Source: Chalciporus piperatus
Lineage: Eukaryota; Basidiomycota; Agaricomycetes; Boletales; Boletaceae
NCBI GenBank assembly: GCA_038093975.1
Contig: JBBPTG010000342.1
Location: forward strand, 1 to 22,626
Direction: 5' to 3'
Length of the DNA: 22,626 nucleotides
Part shown: piece after piece, positions 8,727-19,023 of the stretch
Numbering within the stretch: the first letter of the stretch is position 1
Layout: every line of letters starts with the position of its first letter
Notes under the pieces: generated by a model
What the model was told of the DNA's origin: nothing
The model's database searches: none
What the model saw: only the letters and a program-made list of their open reading frames with translations
Program-made: the position numbers and the translations under genes

Positions 8727-10107
8727 GCTCGAGATGAAGCCTGTGCTGGTTGATATATTGACCGGGAATGAAGGCACCGTGACTCATCCTGCGGCTGATA
8801 GGACGTAGTCACAGATCATTGTCGTGGCACATGCCAGGGACAGGAAAGGGTAATGGCGGCGCGTTATCTCGAAACCGCGCTCACATTGCGCCTAGAAACA
8901 TCTCTGATGGAATGATGTAGATTAGCAAGAGAAAGATATGGTGCGACATCAGGGCTTCAGGGCTTCATGACTGCCCCCAGCGCTCTCTCCCTCAGGTTTC
9001 TGTCTACGCGGCCAAATGTGGCAAACGTAGTCGCATGAACGAGCCAGCGTATTGTCCCATCAGTCAAACCTATTGCGAGTTGCACTGACTTATCATAGGT
9101 CTCCAGATTTCATTCCGCTATTTTCCGGGTTATCGAGCGTTTCTCCTTCCAGGCCCCATTGGTACTTTTCACCCATTATCCCGGAAAATTCGATACCGGC
9201 ATTGTTCCTGGAACCATCACTGCTGAACAGATGCGATGACTAAATCCTTACCAATTCCTCAATCAGACGAGGGGGGTCCATAGATTCTGTGTTGCGCATA
9301 GTTGCGCTAGCGGAGACCGAGGGCTTAGTGTGCAATGTTTCGGACGGCTTGCGCGCGTATCGCGTCATTTGATCTTGTATTCTGGGACATCACATACTGG
9401 TGAAGCCCAGAAGTACACGACATTAAAACGATGGGCAGGAAGAAGAGCAAACGTGCGTTTGGGGTGGTTCGCCGCAGAGCCCACGCCAACTGAGGCTCCA
9501 AAGGACGATTCTGAGTCGTGCGTCGACTTTAAAATGAACATGCTTCGATCTGCAGCACTGACTTGCCTCCTGGTGGTGTATCCCTCTTCAACTTCCGGCC
9601 AGTTGGAAACCAGCCTCGAAGGATTACTGCTGTTGAACGCGATCTGGAGGTGCTCTGAGAGTACATCGGCGTGGAGGTCAGGCAGAGAAAAATGTGACGT
9701 GACCGGAATGAGGTTGGCCGGAGCGTCCCAACCCGCCTAATTAAGCGCCGAGCTTATGCCGAGCTCGAAGGCGTCGTAGTAAGTAGTCTTCCGTCGGGCT
9801 GACCCTCTGAGTCTGCCGTCTGTGCCGTGCGTTGGCAGTTAGAAGATCCCGATGCCTTGCCAGTGGCAGTCCGAGTCGACTCAGCCTCGACTGTACTGAT
9901 TCGGAGAGTTGGGCCGTCTTGCCGGCCTTCCCCATCTCCGCACTTTCCAATCACAGACATCCATCTTCTGTCAGACCTTGACAGACTAGTATTTAACTGA
10001 AGGCCAATGTCATAGGATCATCTCCCTGCTCAATCACGCAACCGAAGCGCTGTTCTGCTCTGCTTTCAACCTCTCATTGCGTCGGTTAGAGTGCCAATTC
10101 AAGTTCG
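8727..10107. other. Gene-free stretch upstream of the carnitine acetyltransferase gene
   Basis: About 1.4 kb in which the open frames (for example 9330-9740 plus, or 9741-9960 minus) have no recognisable motif, no codon pattern like the neighbours and no splice support. It must hold the promoter of the carnitine acetyltransferase gene and perhaps upstream elements of the secreted peptide. One 10-bp inverted repeat is present at 9120-9129 and 9180-9189. No RNA gene was seen. Confidence 0.45.
9120..9189. repeat. Short inverted repeat (ATTTTCCGGG / CCCGGAAAAT)
   Basis: Two perfect 10-bp arms at 9120-9129 and 9180-9189 are separated by 50 bases, and pairing continues weakly beyond them (TTAT against ATTA). 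It could be a hairpin, a paired transcription-factor site or chance. No coding region overlaps it. Confidence 0.4.
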
Positions 10108-13100
10108 ATGTCCTCAACCGTGTTTTATCCCAAGACACCGGCGCCTGATCGCACCTTTGCGAACCAGGACGCTCTACCTAAGCTTCCTATTCCTTCGCTA
10201 GAAGACACCTGCAAACGATATCTGACCGCTCTTCGTGGTCTACAAGACGACGCAGAACATGCCGCAACTACCAATGCAGTCCAGAACTTCCTCCAATCGG
10301 ATGGTCCGGCGCTTCAGGAACGACTCAATCAATGGGCTTCAGGTCGAGCAAGGTGCGTCGATGCTTTGCATTATAGCGTTTAGAAATAGAACCGACGTCG
10401 ATTTCTTGCGGACTGATCTCGGCGCACACAGCTATATTGAGGACTTCTGGTAAGAATCTCACCACGTTCTTCGAAAAGTCTGAAACTGTATCTAATCGTG
10501 GTGTTGTTCTGATCATGGGTAATCTACGTCTAGGTATGAAAGTTACTTATCGCACAGCGACCCTGTCGTTCTAGCCCTCAATCCTTTCTTCGTGCTCGAG
10601 TATGTTGCTCTCTCCTTTGATCGTCGTCGTGCTCACAGTTATTTTGCCTTGCAAGGAACGATCCTACCCCAGATCGGGGTGCCCAGCTACCTCGTGCTGC
10701 TGCACTCATTATCTCCTCGCTCGGTTTCGTCCATGATCTTCGTGCCGGACTGCTCGATCCCGATACAGTTCGTGGACGTGCGCTCGACATGGACCAATAC
10801 ACTCGATTGTTCGGAACAGCCCGCATTCCTACCGAGGTGCGCTCTTTTGTTGATCTAATCTGTCCAGCTCACAGCGATGGTGGGAATAGAGAGGATGCAA
10901 GATGGTCGTTAACGAGGCTGCTCGCCACATCGTGGTCCTCAGGCGAGGCCAATTCTGTGAGTATATTAATAGCCTTCTTCATCAACACTGCTCGTTCGAA
11001 TGATCCGACTCTTCAGATTGGTTCGATGTGCTCGATGATGAGAACCTGCCCCTATTGACGGAACGCGAAGTTCTTCGAAATCTCCAGGCCATCATGCAGG
11101 ATGCAGACAAGACCCCTATCACGGAGGTTGGTGTGAAGTCGTACGCTATTCCTTTGTCTTACTGAAATATGTCAAGGTCGCTCGGGCTTCAATCGGGGTG
11201 CTCACGACCGAGAACCGGAAGACCTGGTCTCGGTTGCGCCAAGCACTTTCAGAAGACCGGACAAATGCTGCTTGCCTACGCCTTATTGACGATGCTCTGT
11301 TCGTCGTTTGTTTGGATGACGCCGCCCCTGGTCGGGAGGGTATCGAGACCCAACGCGGCGCCTTTGGAGACACGAAGGGGGAAGACTTGGCAGCGCTCTG
11401 CTCCAACTTCTTGTGCGGAACGTACGACCTTCGAGAGGGAGTGCAAGTTGGGACATGTACCAACAGGTGGTACGACAAGGTATGAGTCTAGAAATCGATT
11501 CGATCGAGTGACTGATCACCGAGCGAACAACAGCTTCAGATCATCGTATGCGCGGATGGTTCCGCAGGAATCAACTTTGAGCATACTGGTGTTGACGGTC
11601 ACACGGTTTTGAGGTACCTAGCCCATCTTAAATCGATCTACCAATCCTCACAGGGGACCCCTTTCTTCTCAGGTTCGCAGCCGACGTTTTTACCGATGGA
11701 CTCATGCTCTTGGCACGCTCAATCAACCCTTCTGCACCCACGTTGTTCCATGCACCGCTGTCACCCCACGCGAAGTCGTACAAACCGCCAAAGACAAACC
11801 CAGGCCGGAGAAACCACTCGAGCGTATCCTCTACTCTTGACAGATATGATACGAGTCCTGCCAAACTCATCTGGACGCTCACTCCTCAACTCCGCGTTGG
11901 TATCCGGTTCGCCGAGACGAGATTGAGTGACTTGATCTGCCAGAACGATTGCCAATCATTGGAGTTCAAAGGATATGGAAAGAATTTTATCACCAGCCAC
12001 GGGTTCAGTCCGGACGCATTCGTTCAGATGGCGTTCCAGGCGGCGTACTTTGGACTGTATGGCAAGTTGGGTCTCATTCGAATGTTGAGACGAGGCTTAC
12101 GGAGTTTGACCATACGTAGGGAGGACGGAGTGCACGTATGAGCCTGCGATGACGAAGGCATTCCTCCACGGTCGGACCGAGGCAATCCGGTCTGTCCAGC
12201 CAGAGAGTGTGGAGTTCACAAAGGTTCGTTCTGTCACCAATTGTGATCAGCCATGATTCTCACTACGTTTGTACCTTGTCGTAGACATTTTTCTCAGAAG
12301 CTTCCAATGAACAGAAGATCGGTGCTCTTCGCAAAGCATGCGAACGTCACGTAAATTTGACGAAAGAATGCAGTCAAGGCCTCGGACAAGACAGGTTAGT
12401 TGGGACGGGAGAGTGTTATCCGTCGTGCTTACGCCCAACTAGACATCTGTATGCACTGTATTGCCTCTACCAACGCCAGCTGAGCGGGAATCTCGATCCA
12501 CACCCTGACGATCCTGTTCCGAGCGGCCCGACCAATAGCCAGAAAGCAGCACTTCCATCGATCTTTGCGGATCCAGGCTGGGGCTTGCTCAGCACTTCTA
12601 TCCTTTCGACTTCAAACTGTGGTAATCCAGCACTCCGACTTTTCGGATTTGGTCCAGTCGCCGCGGATGGATACGGCATCGGGTACATTATCAAGGAGAA
12701 CGGCATCAGCATGTGAGTATGTTTCGATCGTAGGTGATCGCGCCACTCATGATATCAGTGTCGCGTCCTCGAAGCATCTTCAGACGAGACGATACCTAGA
12801 TACGCTGCAGAGCTACCTGTTAGAGGTCCAGCGTATTCTCGTCCAACTCTACCGGTCAGCGAATGAGCGACCTGCACCGTTTCTCGACCATTCAGGTATC
12901 CTGCGTGATTCCAAGACTGGTCGACCTATCAACGGACAGAGTAGTTCAGACGATGGTGAGAGTGATTCCTATGAGGACACGATGAGTAAGTGATGTTCAT
13001 GATCGCTGTGAGCGTCAGCTGATCCATCTGGAACATAGCGGGATATTCTTTCTTTGACAGCGGAGATGTGGAGCTGCTCGGGGGCCGGAAGAGAAGTCCC

Positions 13101-13191
13101 TATGCGAATATCGGTAGGTCTCTCATGATAGCTGGGAGGACTCGTGCTCATTGCGCATGCAGGGAAAGTGCTATCATTGATTGATTATTGA
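10108..13191 (+). CDS. Carnitine O-acetyltransferase, cytosolic (YAT/FacC-like) type
   Basis: Fifteen exons: 10108-10352, 10432-10449, 10534-10599, 10656-10836, 10890-10956, 11017-11126, 11177-11479, 11534-11613, 11673-12065, 12124-12223, 12285-12394, 12443-12712, 12759-12985, 13039-13113 and 13163-13191, giving 757 aa. It swaps acetyl groups between CoA and carnitine so that acetyl units can move between compartments during growth on acetate or fatty acids. Family motifs are in order: LPKLPIPSLEDTCKRYL, SYIEDFWYESYLSHSDP, NPFFVLEND, CTNRWYDK, the catalytic-His region NFEHTGVDGHTVLR, ECTYEPAMTKAFLHGRTEAI, the STS motif and GFGPVAADGYGIGY. It lacks a mitochondrial presequence and ends IDY rather than a peroxisomal AKL-type signal. 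An acidic Ser/Asp-rich tail (QSSSDDGESDSYED) near residue 710 resembles the non-organellar isoforms. Exon 2 is only 18 nt. The exon 9/10 junction (12065/12124) was chosen because it gives LYGKTECTYEP. Confidence 0.93.
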
Positions 13192-13350
13192 TATCTATCT
13201 ACGATTCGAGCCTGAGTGAAGGGTGTATGGTAAATGGATCGAGTCGATCCAATGTAGTTTATTGTGTGATGATGGCGAATGATATGGGCGAATGCTTGAT
13301 AACTTGAAACAGGAGATGAGATATCGATGATGAGATCAGCACCATTTCCG

Positions 13351-13400
13351 TTTATAATACCGTCGTAGTGACTTCCCACCATCTCAGACTCTCTCTATCA
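13351..13400 (+). promoter_or_regulatory. Core promoter of the superoxide dismutase gene (TATA-like box and pyrimidine tract)
   Basis: TTTATAATAC at 13351-13360 lies about 60 bp before the SOD ATG. It is followed by a CT-rich stretch (CTCTCTCTATCACTCC region, about 13384-13405) and then the leader CACAATCAACC before ATG. A TATA-like box plus a pyrimidine tract just upstream of the start is typical of strongly expressed fungal genes. The codon use of the gene itself is strongly biased to C-ending codons, which agrees. Confidence 0.5.
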
Positions 13401-13417
13401 CTCCAACACAATCAACC

Positions 13418-14270
13418 ATGTCCACGCACACTCTTCCCGACCTTCCTTACGCCTACGATGCTCTCCAGCCCTACATCTCGGAGCAGATCATGAAGCTCCA
13501 CCACACCAAGCACCACCAGGCATATGTCACCGCCCTCAACGCCGCCGAGGCCAATTATGTCAAGGCTGCTACCCCCAAGGAGCGTATTGCCCTTCAGGCT
13601 GCGATCCGCTTCAACGGTGGTGGTGAGTATACGTCTTTCTTACGCCATCTTACCTACTCGCGAGGATGGGGAATGATTGGTTTCATTTCCTGTTATCTAT
13701 CCATCCATCATTCCAATCGATCGCTCAATACTCACGTCACCGATAGGCCACATCAACCACTCCCTCTTCTGGAAGAACCTTGCACCCTCCGTCGCCGAAG
13801 GCAAGGGTAACGGTGGTGTTCCCGTAGGCCAATTGAAGGGAGCCATCGAGTCCACCTGGGGTTCGTTCGATGCGTTCAAGAAGGACTTCAACGCTACCAC
13901 TGCCGGTATCCAGGGTTCCGGCTGGGGCTGGCTCGTGCGTTACATCGTCGATCTTTTCTTGCTGAACCCGCGTTGATCATATGATATGTGATACAGGGAT
14001 ACAGCCCCAAGACAAAGACTCTCGAGATCGTTACAACTTCCAACCAGGACCCTCTGCTCACTCACGTCCCGATCATTGGTGTTGATATCTGGGAACACGC
14101 GTTCTATCTCCAATACCTCAACGTCAAGGTTGATGTGAGTTACCCCTTGTCTCACTCTGAAAAAGTTGAGCCTAACATGACGATTCATAAAATAGTACCT
14201 CAACGCCATCTGGAACGTCATCAACTTCGAGGAGGCCGAGAAACGGTTCACCGAGGCGATTGGGAAATAA
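13418..14270 (+). CDS. SOD2: Manganese superoxide dismutase without mitochondrial presequence
   Basis: Exons 13418-13622, 13747-13934, 13997-14134 and 14196-14270 encode 201 aa. The enzyme converts superoxide to oxygen and hydrogen peroxide. Metal ligands by alignment to human SOD2 are H28 (in MKLHHTKHH), H73 (in GHINHSLFW), D161 and H165 (in DIWEHAFY). Tyr36 and Gln124 (in GIQGSGWGW) are the active-site gating and outer-sphere residues, and Gln at that site fits the Mn rather than the Fe type. The protein begins [18 protein letters not shown], which is already the mature N-terminus of the family, so there is no targeting peptide and a cytosolic location is inferred. No upstream exon that could add one was found. 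Codons are strongly biased, suggesting high expression. Confidence 0.96.
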
Positions 14271-14926
14271 GCTAGAGCGTGTCTAGAATAAGATCGAAGG
14301 GCAGAAGGACGTTATGATTCCTTGTATTTTTATGCCAGATGCAATTGCATGACGTTCTTTCTCACCTTGCTCCGTTAAAGAAAGAAGTCATTTGCCAGTA
14401 CTGAGTAAGTACTCCCGCCAATCCTACTCCAATAGGCTATAGAGATCACGAACAAACTGAAGGTCCAAGTCTACATTTTTCGAAGGGGGGTTCGAATCCG
14501 CATTGACTTTTGTACAGTATTCAGAAGAATCTGCCCCGTTCGAACTACTTTTCAGAGGCTATGGACAACGCGCTCATCACGTTAGTTCGACCATATGATC
14601 CCTGGCGGCAAAAGGCATAACACGAAGTGACACCAGAATGAACCCGAGACGGGTTGAATTGAACTTTGAAGCACGACCGTCCAAAACCCACTGTACGTAC
14701 TAGGGACCTGTCAATCTAGACCTTCTGGACGAAAAACCTCCGTTCGCCAGCGCGCTTGACGCTTAGGTGAATTACCTTGAATTACTCGAGAGTCGGCGTT
14801 TCACAATCAGCGGCGTCAGCCCTGCATCAACCCTCAATAATCAAGAAACGTCGCCTACATGAACAAATATACTTGGGTCCTGGATGCATACTTATATATG
14901 CTGACGATCGAGTGTTGGAGCGCATC
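14271..14926. other. Intergenic region between SOD and the ICMT-like gene
   Basis: About 650 bp with no gene recognised. It contains the SOD 3' untranslated region and the promoter of the next gene. TATATA at 14893-14898 is only about 29 bp before the next ATG, so it may not be the functional TATA box. A tRNA B-box look-alike (GGTTCGAATCC, 14489-14499) has no matching tRNA fold. Confidence 0.45.
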
Positions 14927-15688
14927 ATGGCTTCCATCGAGCCCCCCTTCCCAGACGCAACTAGCACACTTTCCCGGCTCGTCGTCGTCCTCGGGACGAC
15001 CGTAGCGCTCCATGTCTCGATGACCTCACCGAATCCGCCTCCGAGCAAGAATGATCTCCAAGAGATTTCGACTCTCGAGAGCACGTCCAAACGTTTGCTC
15101 AAACCATTTATGCAAGTGAGTCTCTTTCCGTCATATTTTCTGTTCCTCGCCGCCTGACGAGTTCAGTGTTTCTCTCTCGCTCCTGGGATCATCGAGTTGA
15201 TGACCATCCTGATGCGACTTATCGCTCCCCCGGGATTCGACTTCGCTTCCGGTACATGTGCGGAACGAATATCCTTCCACTTTCTTGCCCTTGTCGCGTG
15301 CGTTATGGGCCTCGCCGGGATGAGTATCCGATTGTGGTGTTACCGTGCGCTTGGAAGGTTTTTCACCTTCGAGCTCGCTTTGATGCCCGGTCACAAACTT
15401 GTCACGACCGGGCCGTACGCGTACGTGCGTCATCCAGCGTACATTGGGGGATTCCTTTCCGTCGCAGGCTCGACGCTTGCCAACGCAAGCAAGGGGTCGT
15501 GGGCCTACGAGTGTGGCACTCTGTTTTCTGTCTGGGGTGCGGTATGGGGACTTATCATCACTGTCTCTACAATTGTCCTCGTCGACCGGTGTGCGCGGGA
15601 AGATGCAATGCTTCACGCCGAGTTCCGGGAGGAATGGGAGGAGTGGAGCCGAAGAGTGAGGTGGAGGATGATCCCGTGGGTTTACTGA
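14927..15688 (+). CDS. Isoprenylcysteine carboxyl methyltransferase (ICMT)-like integral membrane methyltransferase
   Basis: Exons 14927-15115 and 15167-15688, joined in phase 0, encode 236 aa. The family transfers a methyl group from S-adenosylmethionine to a membrane-bound substrate, in ICMT the C-terminal prenylcysteine of CaaX proteins, at the ER. Visible features are hydrophobic segments near residues 15-35, 72-85, 100-120 and 190-210. The conserved catalytic C-terminus reads ALGRFFTFEL, GHKLVTTGPYAYVRHPAYIG and REDAMLHAEFREEWEEW. The RHPxY box and the paired Glu residues of the C-terminal helix are hallmarks of the ICMT/PEMT methyltransferase fold. At 236 aa it is close to the usual ICMT length, but the N-terminus is divergent, so a true Ste14 role is less certain than membership in the superfamily. 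The first in-frame ATG is 14927, though the frame is open further upstream. Confidence 0.88.
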
Positions 15689-15886
15689 GCGTGGATACGG
15701 GGAGAAGTTGCGATGGGTGTTGCGGTTAATGTCATTTGTAGATCTTGGCTCGTACCGACAAATTGAATCCATATTCAAAATCTCTCGAGTGAAAATTAAT
15801 GGTGGCCACACCCGCTACAATCACGACGACCGTACATGAGGCTACAGGGCGTCAACAAATGCAATGAATAGTAATTAACGACTTTA

Positions 15887-16738
15887 TCATCGGATCATAT
15901 TTCCCCTAAAAAGAAGTGTCGGTACGAGAGATGTTGTAGCATAAGCAGGGGTGACTTACCGGTTGACCATGGCCAGCTTATGGACGCGCAATTTTTCATC
16001 CAAGGTTCTACTCTCCCCTTGCACCACGGCAATCATCTCCCTCGCCAATCTCACCTCCACGCTCTTGCCCGGTCTGCGGTGACTGGCTTCGATGATAGCA
16101 ATGACAGCCGCACGGACGCGCTGTTTCTCCGTCAAAGGATGCGGCGTCTGCAGAACCTTCGTGCCGTATTTGTACGACACCACTTTGACGGCGGGTGCTG
16201 CCTCCAAGACAGCGCGTCTTACAATGGGAAGAGGCGGGGCGCGAGTGAGCGTGTGGATGTGGAGAAGCATGCGTGACACTTGACGGGCAGCTCGTGCGCG
16301 GTGCCCGTGTTGTTGTAGCACGGCGGCGAAATAGTCAAGGAGGGGGTCTTTCGCAGGGGGGATGAACATGTCAGGTAATATGTCTTTGCTCTCTGGCGCG
16401 GTTGCACTCGTCGAGCCCGTTGGAGTTCGTGGAATTATTGCGCTCGTCGCATCCGTCCGGCCCACCGGGGAAAGGAAGCCATTGGTTGAGGACGAGGGTG
16501 TAGGTTTGGTAGGAGACTCGGGTTTGGACTTGAGACCCTTGGTGGAGGCCAGGAGTGAGTTGAACATCTCGCCAGACTTTGCGAGTGTTTCCTCGTCAGC
16601 AGACGATCTACGGCTCGTTACATGGCGCGCGAAAACGAGTGTAGTCGGTGTAAACCTGCAACTGGGGAGAGTCGACGGACGTTGTGCAGAGAATCTGGCG
16701 AGTGCAGACACCGACGTGGCTAGTCTGCTCGTGCTCAT
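15887..16738 (-). CDS. RSM7: Mitochondrial small-subunit ribosomal protein uS7m
   Basis: Two exons on the minus strand, 16738-15960 and 15905-15887, give 265 aa. uS7 binds the 3' major domain of the small-subunit rRNA and contacts the E-site tRNA. Residues 1-45 are rich in Arg, Ser and Thr and lack acidic residues (MSTSRLATSVSALARFSAQR), a typical mitochondrial presequence. A Pro/Ser/Thr-rich linker follows. The conserved S7 domain covers about residues 130-265: DPLLDYFAAVLQQHG, the SRMLLHIHTL helix, APAVKVVSYKYGTKVLQTPH, and the ending LDEKLRVHKLAMVNR. The short last exon adds a few residues (GNMIR) across a GTAAGT...TTTTTAG intron; without it the frame stops at once, so the last exon is modest but well supported. 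The gene is divergent from QRI7 with 90 bp between ATGs. Confidence 0.9.
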
Positions 16739-16828
16739 CGTGAAGGTGGTAAATGGACTGAAAGGGTGGCAGTGCAAAATTTACTACCTAAATGTGGCTG
16801 TGTAGTCTAATTGCTTTCCGGAGTCTGC
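16739..16828. promoter_or_regulatory. Shared 90-bp divergent promoter region of uS7m and QRI7
   Basis: Only 90 bp separate the start codons of the minus-strand uS7m gene and the plus-strand QRI7 gene. Both products act in mitochondrial translation. No TATA box is obvious on either strand, so transcription is probably TATA-less and both leaders must be short or the promoters must overlap. Co-regulation is an inference from the spacing. Confidence 0.55.
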
Positions 16829-18385
16829 ATGCTGGCGAGTAGAGGGACTGTGTTGCACCGTTCGACCTCACTACAGAGCCTGCTCAAGCAGAGAGGTAAG
16901 GTCGGATTATCGCGTTACACCCGACATACTCAATCGTGGTGCAGGGGTCACTTGCAAATTCCGACGTTTCACAGTACTTGCCATCGAAAGTTCTGCAGAC
17001 GATACTTGTGCAGCGGTCGTCACCTCCTCGCGAAAAGTCCTTTCTAATGTCATAATTAAGCAACATGAACTGTACGTTCGACTATCTCTTCGGTTCTTCT
17101 CTGCTTAATATCCCCTAGACACGAAGATTTCGGCGGGATTCAACCCATAGTGGCCATCGAAGGGCACCAACGCAATCTGGTTAGTAATGTGGTATCGCTC
17201 GCGCAACTCCTAGCCGCTGATAGACTTTTCTGTGCAGCCTACTGCCGTTTCAAGGGCCCTCAAAGAGTCGGGTCTGTCTATGCAGAACATTGACGGCGTC
17301 GCTTATACCAGAGGACCGGGTGAGTTCGGGCCTCCATGTTTCATCCGGTGGTTCTGATGATGATGATAGGCATTGGTGGCTGTCTCAGTGTCGGGTCAAA
17401 TGCCGCGAAGACTCTTGCAGCAGCTCTCAACAAACCGCTGGTTGGCGTTCATCATATGGTAAGGTCTTGTTAACCTGTCGTGGAACCCCTCTCGCTCAGC
17501 GCTAGTTCAGCAAGCTCACGCACTGACACCTCTTCTGACTTCATCACCGGAGGAACGTCCCCAATTTCCTTTCCTGACCTTATTAATCTCTGGCGGTCAC
17601 ACTATGCTCGTCCTTGCAACATCCCCATTATCTTTTCAAATCCTCGCCAATACCATAGACGAAAGTGTCGGTCGCACTTACGACAAAGTCGCACGCATGT
17701 TGAAGATGCCATGGGGAACCCGGGGGCCTTCTGCCGCTCTCGAGGAATTCTGTCGCAGAGAAATAGACGACCCCAATATCCCTGACATACCGCCGTTTAC
17801 TGTCCCCATGCCTACGCAGCTTGATTTCTCATTCAGTGGTCCACACTCTGCAGTTGAGAGATATCTAGCCAGATCCAAGGACCCTCTCACTGAGGGTCAT
17901 AGACAAGCCCTTGGGCGTGCGTTCCAGGACGGTGTCGCTCGCCAGTTGTGCAAGAAGCTCGTTCAATGTCACTCTATGCTGCTGCAAGACGGGATTAATG
18001 TTAGGCATGTCGTGGCAAGCGGCGGTGTCGCTAGTAATGCATTTTTAAGAGCAAGGTTAGTCGTTGATCGGTCGATTCACTTCATCATCGACCATACACT
18101 GATTCGTGATCCACAGACTCAGGCAAGCCCTGGACGAACATAGTCCTGACGAGCCAATATCGCTCATCTTCCCTCCCGTCGAGCTTTGTACGGGTGCGTC
18201 CCGGATTTCTTTTTGGTCTTGACTCGTCGTATGAGCTCATCCCCATTTCAGACAATGCTGTTATGATTGGTTGGGCATCTATGTATAGGTTTCTCGCCGG
18301 GGACTACGATGATTATTCGGTGGAACTCCGCGCTAAATGGAGCATCGAAAGTCTTCCCGCAATACCCAATAGCTCTCCGACTTAG
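16829..18385 (+). CDS. QRI7: Mitochondrial tRNA N6-threonylcarbamoyladenosine (t6A37) synthase, Qri7/OSGEPL type
   Basis: Eight exons: 16829-16895, 16945-17071, 17119-17179, 17238-17319, 17370-17458, 17511-18055, 18117-18193 and 18252-18385, giving 393 aa. The enzyme moves the threonylcarbamoyl group onto A37 of ANN-decoding tRNAs. Family motifs in order: VLAIESSADDTCAAVV (N-terminal ATPase-fold strand), HEDFGGIQPIVAIEGHQRNL, YTRGPGIGGCLSVGSNAAKTLA, the metal-binding GVHHMQAHALTP, LLISGGHTMLV, DESVGRTYDKVARMLKMP, the VASGGVASNAFLRARL motif and DNAVMIGWASM near the end. HHMQAH and the basic, hydroxylated N-terminus (MLASRGTVLHRSTSLQSLL) point to the mitochondrial Qri7 branch rather than cytosolic Kae1. 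The acceptor at 17510 was chosen over an AG at 17505 because it restores HHMQAHAL. Confidence 0.94.
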
Positions 18386-19023
18386 TTTTCGTATAATCGA
18401 ATATCCCCGCTCTCGTTACCTTCACTCTGCTAGGCGTCGCCGTCGGTCCCGGACCACCTGATTGACCTCGCTTCATTCGTGTGAACTGGATTCGTCATCT
18501 CATCAATGGTGACAGCGTGCCTTATCAGTCCTACATGCCGAGCCAGGTCGGCGGGCTGAACGTTTTAACTCGGGATCATAACCATTATTGGGTTCGGCTT
18601 GACGCTCCGCGGCTCCGGCCAAAACTCACGTCCACGCCTTGACCCCGGATCACAGAACGGAGTAAGCTTGCATTTGATAGACAACAATGAGGGCGTATAA
18701 GTTGTTGGTGGAGAGTCGCTGGGGAATCTCCAGGGAATCTCCAGCAGCTTTTGTTGCTATCTCTGGAGAGGCTTGCTTGTTTGTCTCTGGAGATTTTCGG
18801 AGACTCGCTTGTGTCTCCCATGTTTCTCCAGCGACAACTTGGATCCTGTAGTTCTCACGGTGGTTTGATATAACCTCGAACTTGACCAATGCCCTCCAGT
18901 CGCTCACTGCTGCTCCCATCATCCACGCTGCCGCTGGGGGTGCATCTCTGTTAACGAAAGCTTGTCGCCACCTCGCCCGTTCTCAACAGAACGCCCCGGA
19001 AAGCCGCTACCTCCTACCCAACG
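18386..19023. other. Spacer between QRI7 and the KDZ-associated gene
   Basis: About 640 bp with no recognised protein gene. Its second half holds the 121-bp inverted-repeat unit at 18715-18835. A weak TATA-like GATATAAC lies near 18867-18874, about 150 bp before the downstream ATG. If the right-hand gene pair is part of a transposon, its left boundary should lie in this interval, but I could not find a convincing terminal repeat or target duplication. Confidence 0.45.
18715..18835. repeat. 121-bp inverted-repeat unit with clustered TCTCCAG / CTGGAGA words
   Basis: The unit is bounded by GTCGCTGGGGAA at 18715-18726 and its near-perfect reverse complement TTCTCCAGCGAC at 18824-18835 (11 of 12 pairs). 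Inside are TCTCCAG at 18727, 18738 and 18825 and CTGGAGA at 18763 and 18787. GGAATCTCCAG is repeated in tandem at 18723-18744. The layout could form a branched hairpin or present repeated protein-binding sites. It resembles transposon sub-terminal repeats or a small MITE, but identity is not established. Confidence 0.6.

Noticed and set aside
9330..9740. 136-codon plus-strand frame in the gene-free block
   Set aside because: Its ATG has no promoter signal, composition is not protein-like, and no motif or splice partner could be found.
9741..9960. Two overlapping minus-strand frames of about 68 codons
   Set aside because: They are low-complexity, overlap in different frames and resemble no known protein.
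12066..12118. Alternative exon 9/10 junction of the carnitine acetyltransferase (donor GTCTCA, acceptor ACGTAG)
   Set aside because: It gives LYGKLGRTECTYEP, three residues longer than the family spacing; the donor at 12066 with acceptor at 12123 gives the expected LYGKTECTYEP.
14489..14499. B-box match GGTTCGAATCC suggesting a tRNA gene after SOD
   Set aside because: The flanking bases do not form a T-stem (two of five pairs fail), no acceptor stem can be paired, and no A box is found at the right distance.
15131..15811. Long open frame (226 codons) on the minus strand opposite the ICMT-like gene
   Set aside because: It is an antisense shadow of a well-supported coding exon; it has no family motif and is only open because of the codon bias on the other strand.
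16362..16805. Open plus-strand frame opposite uS7m
   Set aside because: It is antisense to the uS7m exon, has no splice support and no recognisable motif.
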